Source: Hyaloraphidium curvatum
Lineage: Eukaryota > Monoblepharomycota > Hyaloraphidiomycetes > Hyaloraphidiales > Hyaloraphidiaceae
Length of the DNA stretch: 64,000 bases
Assembly (NCBI GenBank): GCA_025558095.1
Contig: JAIVFI010000031.1
Location: 62,001 to 126,000 of the forward strand
Reading direction: 5' to 3'
This document shows, one piece after another, positions 10,659 through 20,514 of this stretch (position 1 is its first letter; the number at the start of each line of letters is the position of its first letter). The notes beneath the pieces are model-generated. The model searched no databases. It saw only the letters and a program-made list of their open reading frames with translations, and was not told where the DNA came from. The translations under genes and the position numbers were made by a program.

Positions 10659-12215
10659 CTAGGCGAACGCGATCCCCCGCCCCGCATCCCACTGCAGCAC
10701 GCTCCCCGCGTACCCGAACCACCCCGTCCACCTAGCCCCCTTGCCCCGGGCCACCGATTTCGCGCTGGGAGGCTGGTGCGGGTACCGCTGCCCCTCGCCG
10801 ACGGCCCAGCCGCCCTTTGTCCAGGGCTGCTGGACGCGGAGCACGCGGCATTCCTGCACGTCCGGGTCCTCCGACATGGCCTCGTCCACCGTCTTTTGGC
10901 TGATCACGCGCACGCCGTCCAGCTCCCCGCCGTAGCAGATCAGCGCGGCCAGCCGCGCCATCGACCTCGCGTTGGACAGCGTGCCGAACGCGGGGTGCTG
11001 CCCCCTCCTGAGCCCCCAGTGGTTGTTCATCCCCGCCGCCGTCTTGCGCGGCGGCTTCTCCGTCACCGGGCAGGGTTTGGTGACCTTGGGCACCGAGCCG
11101 GCGAGGGAGCGTTCGGCGACGGGGTTGGGGCCCGAGGAAATGGCGCGGCGGATGGCTTCGGGGAGGGGGTCGGGGTTGATGGCGAGCGGGAAGAGGGCGC
11201 GGAGGATGACGCGCCAGGTGGGGTAGCTTTTCCGGCGGGGGCGGAGTCAGCATTCGGACGGGAGGCCGAGCGGCGCGGGACGCACTCGGTCAGGTCCCAG
11301 ACCCGCCGCATGACCTCGGGGGTCTCAGGCACCGAGACGTAGACGGGGAAGCCGTGCGGGTCGTCCTTGCGCGCGACGAGGGGCATCAGCTCGAGGTCCA
11401 GGACGTCCTTGGCCGTGTACCGCTTGGGATGCGTCCGGCGGAGGACCTCTGCGGCAGCGTCCGCGGTCAGCCCGCGTCTCCGACGGCTCCGCGACGGAAT
11501 CACCGTTGAGGTACCACCCGTTGGTCGCCGCGTGGTAGCTGTGGACCTTCTCGCCCCCGTAGTTGTGCCCCTGCCGTGCCAGCTTGTCCACCACCCCGTC
11601 CAGGTCCCAGAACTCCTCGGCCTCGAACTTGTTCTCGTCGTCCAGCCAGCCCACCCCGCCGCGGTGCCGCAGCAGGTCGCCCACGGTGACGTCGTGCTTG
11701 TTCCCCTGCGCGAACTCCGGCCACACGTCGGCCACCTTCATGTCGTAGGAGAGGTACCCCCTGTCGACGCAAAAGGCCACGACGACGGCCATGATGGCCT
11801 TTCCCGACGAGAAGATCTGGTTCACGCTCCCCAGGTCGTACTTGCGCCCGTTGTCCTTGAGCCCGCCGGCGATGTCGACCACGGGCCGGCCGCCGGCGTA
11901 GAAGCAGAAGCCGGCGCCGGCCTCGTGCCCGCCGCACACGTTGGCGAGGAAGGCATCGAGCACGGGCAGGTAGTCCGGGTGCACGCGGCCCGTGGCCGAA
12001 TAGCGGGGCGAATCGAGGTCGAAGGCGAGCAGGCCGTCCGCGTCCGGTTCGCCTTTGGCCAAATCGGCGGCCTTTGGCGGGGTAGGAGGGCCGAAGAAGA
12101 CGGCTGACGCGGGGGAGAAGGCGCCGGCCGAGAGAACGCGGCGGGCGGCGAGGCCCGCGAGGAGCACGGCACCGCCGGCGGCGGCGGCAGCCTTGGCGAG
12201 CGGCGAGTCGAGCAT
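10659..12215 (-). CDS. serine beta-lactamase-like / EstB-type hydrolase
   Basis: Three exons on the minus strand: 12215-11504, 11448-11286, 11226-10659 (480 aa). Introns are 55 nt (donor GTGATT) and 59 nt (donor GTGCGT, with a CTGAC branch-like site 19 nt from the acceptor). The N-terminus is hydrophobic, with a possible membrane anchor or targeting peptide in residues 1-30. The family motif S-x-x-K is FSSGKAIMAVVVAF, and the downstream YHAATNGWYLNE matches the Tyr motif of class C-like esterases. HRGGVGWLDDE and SMARLAALICYGGELDGVRV are also typical of this family (beta-lactamase/LACTB-like carboxylesterases). The enzyme should use the Ser as nucleophile on an ester or amide. The substrate is unknown, and antibiotic resistance should not be assumed. 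It is convergent with the surface protein. Confidence 0.85.
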
Positions 12216-13104
12216 CGTCGTGGAGGGGGACGGCGTGGGCGAGGGTCGTGTCGGGAAGGGTGCTTGCGTTTACCCGACGCACGTTCCAACTTCATCGCTG
12301 GGGTCGGCTGGAGCTCAGGTTTCGGATCGAGCTTAAACATCCATATGGTGCTTCGTTCGGGAAAGCAGATCGGTATTCCCGGGATTGTGCATGCCGAGCT
12401 TCTCCTTAAGCACGCGGCCGAGCTGCCCCGCGATTTCGGCCAATCTCGGCGGCCGACATTTGGAGCAGGGTGGGATGGGAAGTGCAGAACTGCAGTTCTG
12501 CGAATTCGTCTTGTTCAGGGAATAGATGCGAGAGGCCTTGAAAAGGGAAGCCCGACCGCACCGGCACGTCAGCGGTCACGCCGCGATCGGGCGGATAGAC
12601 CAGACCAGACCAGACCAGAAACAAAACAACAGCTCGTTGGCAGCGATGATCGCGTGTCGGCTCAGCACCTCAACCGTGTCGTGCCCATTGTCTCCTCGGA
12701 AGCCCGCGGAAAGGATTTGGCCGGGGCAGCGCGGCGGCGGCGGAGCCCCAGCAGGAGATGACCCTTCGATTCCCAGAATCCCACTGGGATCGGTAATCTA
12801 TATGCATTGAACAACAAGGACGCTTTGCAAACTCACTTGACCGGCAAACCAAATCCATACTGGCACACAATCTCCCGCTTTCACTGCCCAGGGGCCACGA
12901 TCCTCCTTTCGGGAACGGCCCCAGGTCCAGCGGACCCAATCGCCCCCGAGACCGCAACGAAATCGGCAGGGAACAAACCCTCCTCCCCCGTGCGCGCGTT
13001 GAATCCGCGCGCCCAACCGTCGGAGTAGGCCGCGTCGACGTAGATGCGATCTGAAGTATAGGGGCCGCGGGTCAGCCAGGTGGGGCGTTGCGTTTAGGTC
13101 CTGT
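12216..13104. other. intergenic region carrying dispersed repeat copy R1
   Basis: No gene. The left part (about 12262-12595) is a degenerate copy of the repeat at 19990-20335. A short run of repeated ccaga units lies near 12598-12620. The rest shows nothing. Confidence 0.55.
12262..12595. repeat. dispersed repeat R1 (pair of 19990-20335)
   Basis: It shares blocks with 19990-20335: gtttacccgac, ctggagctcagg, gggaaagcagatcgg, a cggcggcc...catttggagcagggtggga segment, cttgttcaggga, gatgcgagaggcctt and cacgtcagcggtca. The blocks are in the same order and orientation, with small indels between them. It has no terminal inverted repeats or coding capacity that I can see, so it is probably a non-autonomous or decayed mobile element. 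Confidence 0.7.
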
Positions 13105-14376
13105 TTATTCACCTCCTTGCACCATGGTGATCTCGTCGTCCTGCGCAGGGGTGTAGGCCGAGGAGGCGACGCCGAATGTCTTGACCGGGACGATGCTCGT
13201 GTCCGCCCTGTTGCCGTAGCTCGCAAACATGGACGGGAGGTAGGCAGGCGGAGGCGCGGCGACCGCGGGTTCCATTGACTTGTTGTACGCGGGCTTGACG
13301 ACGCCATCTTTGGCCGTTGCTTCTTCGCCTTGGGCACCAGCGGCGTTGCGGGACTTGCGCCGCTTCAGGTAGACGAGGAGGCCGACGACGGCTGCAGCCG
13401 CAACGCCGACGCCGACTACGATGCCGATGATGGCACCCATGGGGAGGCCAGAGCTGGAGGAGGCATCGCCGGCGGAAGTGATTGTAACGGGTTGGGCTTG
13501 AGCGTTGGCGTTGCACTCTGTTCCGCTCGACGATCGGGCGAAGCCCGGGTCGCAGTGGCAGAGGTCGGATTCACAGCGCCCGTGGCCGGAGCATCCAACG
13601 CCTTCGCAAGGGTCTCGGATCCGTTCGACGCACGAGGTGGATCCCGAGTTGACGTAGCCGGAGTCGCAGGTGCAGGATCCGCCGGAGCAGCGTCCGTGGC
13701 CGGAGCACGAAACACCGTCGCAGGGATTTCGGATCTGCTCGACGCACGACGTGGATCCCGAGTTGACGTAGCCGGAGTCGCAGGTGCAGGATCCGCCGGA
13801 GCAGCGTCCGTGGCCGGAGCACGAAACACCGTCGCACGGGTCCCGGGGCTTCTCGACGCACGAAGTGGAGCCCGAGCTGACGTAGCCGGAGTCGCACGTG
13901 CATGAGCCGCCGGAGCACCGGCCGTGACCGGAGCACGAGACGCCGGCACAGGGATCGGGGGCGGCGAGCACCTCGGTGTAGCCGTTGGTGACCCAGTACG
14001 CCGTGAATGACGATGATCCAGAGTTGGCGCGGCACGTGCCGTAGCAAACGTCCTTATTGACAAAGGAGTAGGACGATATCCGGTTGTCGTGGCAGAGGCA
14101 CCCTTTGGGAGGGTTGTCGCACTCGTCCTGGGGAAAGGTCGGGCATCAGCCAAGAACACCGCGGCGTGGAAGGGGACAACGTGCCCAATAGTAGGAGGTG
14201 CCGATAAGGGGATCATACCAATCTCCGCACCGGCCCGCGGTCTTGCACCAGGGAGTCCAGTGGAAGAGGGAGCCGCCGCAGGAGCTCGTGCAGAAGCAGC
14301 CGATGTTGCTGACCACTTCGCCGACGGCGCCGGAGACCGCGGCGGCGAGGAGAAGGGCGACAACGAAGCCCGGCAT
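13105..14376 (-). CDS. secreted/membrane protein with four EGF-like repeats and one transmembrane helix
   Basis: Two exons on the minus strand, 14376-14185 and 14127-13105 (404 aa). They are joined by a 57-nt intron that fits only as a GC-AG intron (donor GCACGT after codon TGG). Residues 1-20 are a signal peptide. A Cys-rich module (GCFCTSSC, FHWTPWC, GCLCHDN, DVCYGTC) follows. Then come four repeats of type DPCDGVSCSGHGRCSGGSC with TCDSGYVNSG, the last one diverged (CESDLCHCDPGFARSS). After a Ser/Thr linker, a hydrophobic segment (MGAIIGIVVGVGVAAAAVVG) is followed by KRRKSR, a stop-transfer. The cytoplasmic tail of about 80 residues is Pro/Ala-rich and ends EITMVQGGE. A type I surface receptor or adhesin is inferred. 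Three EGF units are nearly identical at the DNA level, so they duplicated recently. Confidence 0.85.
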
Positions 14377-15251
14377 TGACAAGGGCAGCCTGGCGGGCTT
14401 GATAAAGTGCCGGGGTGCCGTTCGAGGAGCCGGCGGGCCGCGCGTCGCGGGCGACAACATCGCGCGCTTAAGTGCCCAGCGCGGCAAACAGTGCCAGCGC
14501 TCGCGCTCACCATCGCGAGGAGGATTGCCGTGAAACTTGCGATTGAAGGTGTGGTTTGGTGAGGTTCTCTGATGACGTTCGAGCAGGGGAGAGCCAACGG
14601 CTTTTGTTCGGTTGATTGTAGGGTCTACTAGGACACAATTGAGTCTAGAGACACAGTTCTACACAGCCGCTGCTGGCCGCACGAGCCAAAATCTTGGACG
14701 AGCCCGAAAGACCCATGGGTCAACTTGCATCCGAGAGAGCGGTACACTTCTTCCACGTCGTCGGCATTGGCGCTTTGCCCTTAGCGGCGGCTCTCGTTGC
14801 ATTTTCGCGAAGCACTTCGACACAGCCAGTACTGCACTACTGGCCGCACGAGCCAAAATTGCGAGCGAAAATGCCTCTAGGAGAGCGACATGAGGCTTCC
14901 CAACCTGCCGGCATCGGTGCATCGGTGCTTACCGAAAGAAGGGGGGTGTCCCTCACCGCCTCCTTCCCCTGTCTCCATTCGGAAGATGGGATAGAGCGAG
15001 CATGCACGGTCTACGATAATGCCTTTAGCGTTAGACCGTGCTCCATCTATGGAGTTGCTGCCGATTCGGGCCGCATCGGAGGCGGAAAGCGTCCGTGCGC
15101 GATTCGGTACGCGGACGAGCGGCGACTGCAGGAACCCTCCGATCACTCTCCGGACACGCGAATCGTGCCTCACCGGCCTCCGGCAGCAGCAGATATCCAT
15201 AAATCGGCAATTGTCCACGACCGAGGGCGCATCGGACCTCCGCCGCCCGCG
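14377..15251. other. intergenic, contains a short direct repeat
   Basis: It lies between the EGF gene (minus) and the truncated THI5-like copy. The 20-bp sequence ctggccgcacgagccaaaat occurs at 14673-14692 and again at 14840-14859. The right end (about 15050-15251) is homologous to 23600-23794, the 5' flank of the intact THI5-like gene. Confidence 0.6.
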
Positions 15252-15404
15252 ATGTCCCCCCCCGCGACACCGATCCGAGTCGCCCTCGACTGGACGCCCA
15301 ACACGCTCCACTCCGGGTTCTTCGTCGCCCTCGACCGCGGGCTGTACGCCGCGGCGGCCCTCGACGTGTCGCTCGTTTCGCCGGCCGAGGACGCGTACAA
15401 GGTG
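15252..15404 (+). pseudogene. truncated THI5/NMT1-like gene (first 51 codons only)
   Basis: The start codon at 15252 opens MSPPATPIRVALDWTPNTLH..., nearly identical to the intact gene at 23795. Identity stops at the GTG at 15402-15404. From there the sequence is the 5' flank of thiL (gtgcagtttaacaccgtg), which in copy B follows the surface-protein gene. The remnant therefore marks a deletion junction. The frame stays open into thiL antisense-type frames but the product would not be functional. Confidence 0.9.
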
Positions 15405-15451
15405 CAGTTTAACACCGTGTCTCAAACACTGAGTCACCCAATATCCCCAAC

Positions 15452-16444
15452 ATGGCAGAGCCGCACGCCGCCGTCCCGGCAAAGCAGCCGCTCGGCGAGT
15501 TCGAGCTCATTTCCAAGTACTTCACGCGCCCCGCCCGCCGCGCGGTGCTCGGTGTCGGCGACGACTGCGCGCTGCTCGCCCCCCGCCCCGGGCGGCACCT
15601 CGCCGTGTCAACCGACATGCTGGTTTCCGGCCGGCACTTCTTCCCCGACGTCGACCCCGAACGGCTCGGGAAAAAGTGCCTCGCGGCGATTCTCAGCGAC
15701 CTCGCTGCGTGCGGCGCCGAACCCCTCGCGTTTACGCTGGCGATTTCCATCCCCGAACCCGACGAGGCCTTCCTCGCCGCCTTTGCGCGCGGGCTGGTGT
15801 CCGCCGCCGATTCGCACGACATCGAGCTCGTCGGCGGCGACACCACAAAAGGCCCGCTCGCGATCTGCATCACCGTGCTCGGCGACGTGCCGATCGGCGC
15901 CGCGCTCCTCCGCTCCGGTGCCGGGCCGGGGGACGACATCTGGGTCAGCGGGGTGCTGGGAGATGCCCGCCTCGCGCTCGACTCCATGCGCGGATTGCTC
16001 CCCTTGGGGGGGCGCGAGCTCGACGCCGTGGGGCCGGCGCTGGAGACGCCCGAGCCGCGGATCGCGCTGGGCGTCGCGCTCCGCGGCACCGCCACCTCCG
16101 CGATCGACCTCTCGGACGGGCTGCTCGGCGACCTCGCGCACATCCTCGAGCGATCGGGCGTCGGCGCTACCGTGGTTGCGGACCAGATCCCGCGGAGCGC
16201 CGTCCTCGCCGCGCAGCCCGCGAACGTGCAGAAGACCTGCGTGCTATCGGGCGGGGACGATTACGAACTGCTGTTCACGGCCAGCTCCCAATTCATCGAC
16301 GCCGTGCTGGAGGCGGGGCGGACGGCCGGGGTGGCGGTGACGAGGATCGGCAGGATCGAGGCCGAGGGCGGTCTCCGGGTCGTGGACGCAGACGGCGTGC
16401 CGATTGGCGACGTCGGAGGCTCGTACAACCACTTTCGCTCGTGA
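15452..16444 (+). CDS. thiL: thiamine-monophosphate kinase, bacterial ThiL type (copy A)
   Basis: A single exon of 330 aa, the usual ThiL length. ThiL phosphorylates thiamine phosphate to thiamine diphosphate with ATP. Visible family motifs are VGDDCALL, STDMLVSGRHFF, GGDTTKG, SDGLLGDLAHI and GGDDYELLF, covering the Mg/ATP and substrate sites. The gene lacks introns and is of bacterial/archaeal type; eukaryotes usually reach ThDP from free thiamine with a pyrophosphokinase. The first two thirds match copy B (28005) with a single difference I can see (P versus L), while the last third differs at many positions. It sits directly after a truncated THI5-like gene. Both copies look intact. A cytosolic location is likely, since no targeting peptide is seen. 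Confidence 0.92.
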   Translation: MAEPHAAVPAKQPLGEFELISKYFTRPARRAVLGVGDDCALLAPRPGRHLAVSTDMLVSGRHFFPDVDPERLGKKCLAAILSDLAACGAEPLAFTLAISIPEPDEAFLAAFARGLVSAADSHDIELVGGDTTKGPLAICITVLGDVPIGAALLRSGAGPGDDIWVSGVLGDARLALDSMRGLLPLGGRELDAVGPALETPEPRIALGVALRGTATSAIDLSDGLLGDLAHILERSGVGATVVADQIPRSAVLAAQPANVQKTCVLSGGDDYELLFTASSQFIDAVLEAGRTAGVAVTRIGRIEAEGGLRVVDADGVPIGDVGGSYNHFRS

Positions 16445-16494
16445 TCAACATGTTCAGGACTTGATTTTGGTTGGGTGACGAACCGAGGAATCAG

Positions 16495-16814
16495 GCATCC
16501 TCGACAACCTCGGTGTCTACGCCGCCTCGAACGCCCGGATCGGCGCCGCCGCCGCCGTCCTGCTCGAGGGCGCCGACGCCGCCGCCCGCGCTGGCCTCCC
16601 CGACCCCGCCCTCGCCGCCGCACTGCGCGACCACGCCGCCCGGCTCGAGGCGTGCGCCGCCAGGTGGGCGCCCGCGAGGTTCCTCGGGTTCGAGGTGACC
16701 TACGGCGCGCTGCGGGCGCTAGTGGTGACGCTGCTGACGGTCGGGTTCGCGCTGTGGGGCATGCTGAGGGGACTGGGGGTCACCGTGGTGCTCGAGTCGT
16801 ACTGCTACGGATGA
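16495..16814 (+). pseudogene. 3' remnant of the multi-pass membrane protein gene (copy A)
   Basis: From catcctcgacaacctc to the TGA at 16812-16814 this matches 30214-30566, the last 110 codons of the membrane protein gene. About 1.2 kb of 5' coding sequence found in copy B between thiL and this point is missing. The last transmembrane segment is still in frame, but no start remains. Confidence 0.88.
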
Positions 16815-17137
16815 GGCGTCCTGCTCAGCACTGGCGGGCGGGGATTTGGGGTCGGGAGGCGAGGTTACGGAAGACCAAAGAGGCGCGATTCACGAGGGAG
16901 GAAAGCGGCGCGCGAGGGCTTGGAAATCGCAGATAAACGCTTTTCACCGATGGATCACGTTTCGCGAACTCGAAGACAGCAGCCGGAGCGGCACGCTCTC
17001 ACGGTCCCAAACCGCTATTCGACAGCCCAAACACCTCGTCCTCATCATTTCCAGCGGTCTCCCCTTGAAGTTGGCCTCCCCCTCGCCCCGTTCGGTCCAG
17101 GCATTCTGGGCCGGATGAAGGACTGATCGTCCGTCCC
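16815..17137. other. spacer, no gene seen
   Basis: Between the membrane-protein remnant and the 3' end of the secreted Cys-rich gene on the minus strand. I see nothing in it. Confidence 0.5.
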
Positions 17138-18105
17138 TCAGTCCTTTACGCACTTGCCCGTCCCGTCTCCCGCGTTACTGTCGCAATGGTTTCCGGTCCT
17201 GCAGGTGCTTCCCGCTGGCGGCGCGACGAAGCCGTCTGCGGGGAACCGGTGAGCGCTGGCGGTCGGCGGGCGCGGGGCCAGGGTTCTTACTGCAGCACGG
17301 AGTGGTGGCCACGCCGCAGATCACGCATGTCTGCCCGGGGCCGGGGCAGGTATACCCGGCGGCCGTGTTGCACGTGTTGCCCGCGCAGCAGAGCTGTGGC
17401 CCGTGCAGCGGCGGTTCGCGGCGGAAGTCCAGGATACCGTTCGGAAAGACGTCAGCCGAGACGGATGAAGCCCGAAAGAAAGCAATCGTCGGAGGTCAGA
17501 AAAGGAGATATCTGGGATCATCGGTACTCGCCTGGGAGAGGCCTCCGCAAGGGCACGTCTGGTCGCTGCGGACGCCAATCTCCGAGCCCGCGTCGCCCGG
17601 GGAGTACCCAATGCAAGTCGTGTAAAAGTCGCACGAGCCACTCGAGTCCCACGAGTAGATCAGGCACGACGTGCTGGCCGCGCACGCCGTGCGGCACTTG
17701 GCCAAGGTGTTGGCGCTTGGGTCGTTGGGGGGATCCGCCGGGTCGCCGCCGCTGCAGTACGTGTCGGTCTTGCAGGCCGAGTATGTGTAGCGACGATACA
17801 GGTGGCGCGCGGTGGGGTAGCTGACACAGGCAAGAGATCCCTCTGGAGCGCCGGGATAGGCCGCCTCGCAGTACTCCTCCGGTTTGCAACCGCCGCACGC
17901 CTCCACGAAGCGCACGTTCTCGACATCCGAATCGGCGGACTCGCTGATGGCGACCTCGAGGCCGGTGGGCACGCCGGCGGCGGACCTGTGGGGCCGGCCA
18001 GGGCGCCGCGTCAGCAGGGAAGCAAACGCCGCGCGAGCTGCGGGCCCACCGGGCGAGCGTGGCGAAGAGCGCGAGCCGCACGAGTGCTGTGAAGGTGACC
18101 TTCAT
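17138..18105 (-). CDS. secreted Cys-rich protein with PAN/apple-like segment
   Basis: Four exons on the minus strand: 18105-18050, 17985-17532, 17393-17291, 17235-17138 (236 aa). Introns are 64, 138 and 55 nt. The 138-nt intron fits only as GC-AG (CAG before GCGAGT). A signal peptide occupies residues 1-18 (MKVTFTALVRLALFATLA). The next module has CGGCKPEEYCEAAYPG, LACVSYPTARHLYRRYTYSAC. A PAN-like core follows (AKCRTACAASTSCLIYSWDS, then CDFYTTCIGYSPG), then a small Cys module (LCCAGNTCN, YTCPGPGQTCVICG, TTPCC). PAN modules bind protein or sugar extracellularly. A pseudogene copy lies at 21860-22231, and the SCV-YA-LYRRY element recurs in the gene at 20515. The second intron is longer than usual for this genome, so its boundaries are less sure. 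Confidence 0.75.
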
Positions 18106-18504
18106 GGCGATGCCCAGGTTATGGCTATGCTCGTCGAGGGGACGGGTTGTCCCTGGAAAAGGGCACCAGTAGGGGGGTGCGACCCCCAGAAATGGGATAG
18201 GGACGAGGGAGATAACCTCGTTCGTAGGGCTGCTGCCACGCCCACAAAGAGCTCGGTCACCTCAGAGAGTAAACGGGCCTGAGGTGGTCACGCTGACGCA
18301 CTCGCGCCGCGCGGCGAGAAGACGGCAACGATTAAGGTCCGCAGCGGGCGGCTTCCTCGCCCATCGCGCGAAATCCGAATCAGCCTGCGGAGCGTCCCCC
18401 GATCTCCCATGCCCCCCTTTGCCCACGTGGGAGGATTGATCTTCGCGCGGCCGAGTCCCGGCGCGAATTTGGCTGCACGGATGCGCTCGCGCGAGAGGAG
18501 CGGG
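18106..18504. other. intergenic, no gene seen
   Basis: 5' flank of the secreted Cys-rich gene. I see no coding signal before the thiL scrap at 18505. Confidence 0.45.
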
Positions 18505-18592
18505 TCGAGGCGGAGGGCGGGATCCGCGTCAAGCGGCGTGCCGATCGGCGTAAGTCGGAGATTCGTTCAAAAGCACTTTCGATCGTGGTATC
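18505..18592 (+). pseudogene. thiL 3'-end scrap
   Basis: The stretch gaggcggagggcgggatccg...cgtgccgatcggcg...ttcaaaagcactttcgatcg aligns, with small indels, to the last 85 bp of thiL (compare 28911-28997). No frame survives. Confidence 0.7.
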
Positions 18593-18719
18593 AAAACAAG
18601 TTCAGCATTTTGCTCGAATTACGCCGCCCATGAAACCGCGCCATGCCGGCCTCTCGGTCCATCCATCGATCAAGCTCGCTTCGGGGGCAATCTGCTTCGA
18701 GGGCCGAAGCCCCGACGGT

Positions 18720-18725
18720 CACGTG
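18720..18725. promoter_or_regulatory. CACGTG box upstream of the broken channel gene
   Basis: A CACGTG palindrome lies 63 bases before the ATG at 18789, inside a 21-bp block (agccccgacggtcacgtgac and one more base). The same block occurs at the equivalent place before the intact channel gene (30907-30912), while the sequence around it has diverged. This looks like a conserved bHLH/bZIP-type site, which is inference. Confidence 0.55.
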
Positions 18726-18788
18726 ACTGAGCGTCGCCCAGACCTGGTGTCGTCGGAAACCGCGGTCCTGGGCATTCCATTCGATGCC

Positions 18789-19771
18789 ATGGAGGAGAAT
18801 GGGATGGTGGCGGAGGGCAAAGCGAACGGCGCCGCGGGTTCGGACGCCCCGCCGCCAGTGCCCCCCGCCGCGGACGCGTCTTCCGCTCATTTGGGGCCCC
18901 GTCAACGCGCCAAAGCGAAAACCCAACATCTCGATATTGTCGCCGAGGCGTATTCCGTCGCGTCAAAGTCGACGGCACACGGCGTGTGGCGCATCTTCGA
19001 CCGCCGCCGGCGCTGGGCCAACCGCATTTGCTGGGCGTTCCTGTGGCTGACGGCCTTCTCGCTGTTCGTCACCTACTTGGTGCTGCAGACCGAGTACCTG
19101 GCCAGTTTCCCCACATCGACCCTGATCACGCAGGTGTTTGTCTCGCCGACGCCGTTTCCGGCCGTCAGCGTGTGCATCTCCTCGCTGAACCGCACCACCG
19201 TCGCCGCATTCCTGCGGCCGCCGCGGGGCTCCACCGTGCTGGAGCAGGTCGCGGACATCTTCAACGGCTCGGGCGTCGCGTGCTTCTACGGGCTGCACAC
19301 CGCGCGGCAGCTGCTGCGCTACGAGATCCCCTCGGACGGCTCGGGCTGCTCGGCCCGCTCCACGGTCAGCTTCGTGGACTACCCCTTCGCCTGGTCCCCG
19401 ACGCTGTGCATCACCACGCCCGGCGACCTGGTGGCGGACCAGCCCGGCTACACGCTCACCATCGTCGGCCGCGTCCCGGGCCTGGGCGTCCTGGACCAGC
19501 TCACCTACGGAATCCGCCAGGCCGACGCCCAGTTCCAGCCGATGCTGGCCAACCTTCTCTCCACTGGCATCCACACCCGGGAACGGTTCCACATCGGCAC
19601 CACCCGCAACATCCGCAACTGCGACCCCCAGCCTGGCGGGCAGCCCAAATGTCTCGCCGACTTCCAGCAGCAGTGCGTCGAAAAGGCCTGCTCGTGCCGC
19701 TATCCCGCCGTTGCCGGCAATGTCTCGGGCTCCTCCCTCTCCGACCTGGTCGAGCAGCTCCCCGGCTGGGG
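18789..19771 (+). pseudogene. DEG/ENaC-like channel gene, 3' truncated (copy A)
   Basis: It opens MEENGMVAEGKANG and matches the intact channel at 30972 through transmembrane segment 1 (RICWAFLWLTAFSLF), the FPAVSVCISSLNRTT signature and the extracellular Cys region, up to SDLVEQLPG. There homology stops. The rest of the extracellular domain, transmembrane segment 2 and the last exon are gone, replaced by unrelated sequence and then the dispersed repeat at 19990. The frame continues to 20372 through non-homologous sequence. Without the second membrane helix no channel pore can form. Confidence 0.88.
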
Positions 19772-19989
19772 GACGGCGGGGGCGACGGTGTCCTTCCGCA
19801 TGGTCGAAATGAACCCGGACCCCACCCATTTTATTGAGTATTCTCATCTCGAAATCGATCGCTTCTCTAGGCATCGTCACCAGCCTTCCAGGCCTGCGCA
19901 AAGTCGGACTCCACCCCCTGTCCCACCGCCGCCAGCCGACCCGCCACCGTCAGCAGTGCTGCGTGGCGTCCGGGCGCCTGCACCGTCGG

Positions 19990-20335
19990 GTAAGGGCGTT
20001 TGGGTTTACCCGACTGCACAACGCTGGGGTGAGCCGGCAGATGGCTACACTACCGCAGCTGGAGCTCAGGTTTTGGATCAAACATCGGTGTGGTGCTTTG
20101 TTCAGGGAAAGCAGATCGGGATTTCCGGGATGTGCATGCTGGAGCTTCTCGTCAAGCACCGGCCGAGTGGACGCATGATTCCGGCCAATTTCGGCGGCCG
20201 GCATTTGGAGCAGGGTGGGAAGGGAAGCGCAGGCGTGCCGTTCTGCGGATCCGTCTTGTTCAGGGAAACGATGCGAGAGGCCTTTGGAAATGGAAACCCA
20301 GCACACCCTCACGTCAGCGGTCATGCCGCCCCTGA
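19990..20335. repeat. dispersed repeat R2 (pair of 12262-12595)
   Basis: It has the same ordered blocks as R1, including gggaaagcagatcgg, catttggagcagggtggga and cacgtcagcggtcatgccgc. It lies where the channel gene of copy A loses its 3' end, with about 220 bp of other sequence in between. No inverted termini or target duplication are evident. Confidence 0.7.
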
Positions 20336-20514
20336 TCGTAAGCTAACGTCGAACGGTCCGCCCATGCCATAGAGAGTTGACGTGATTTACACGTAGTTAG
20401 CTATGATCCGTGTGGTGCTCTTCTCCTCCTCTCTTTCCTCCTCCGTCTTCGCCCTCGAGCAGTTTCAAACTTGTCCATTACACGGCACCGGCCAATCACG
20501 TTTAGGAATTGTTG

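Noticed and set aside
10659-12215. Antibiotic-resistance beta-lactamase
   Set aside because: The S-x-x-K and Tyr motifs fit the wider esterase/LACTB-like family common in eukaryotes; there is nothing specific for antibiotic hydrolysis.
14694-16340. A continuous 548-codon plus-strand frame across the THI5-like remnant and thiL
   Set aside because: It reads thiL in the wrong frame after 15410 (Ser/Arg/Pro-rich) while the overlapping 330-codon frame carries every ThiL motif. The start is only the truncated THI5-like gene. Not a real fusion.
18585-20372. Intact 595-codon channel-like protein
   Set aside because: The last 200 codons are unrelated sequence and dispersed repeat; the second membrane helix present in the paralogue is missing, so it is a truncated pseudogene by chance left open.
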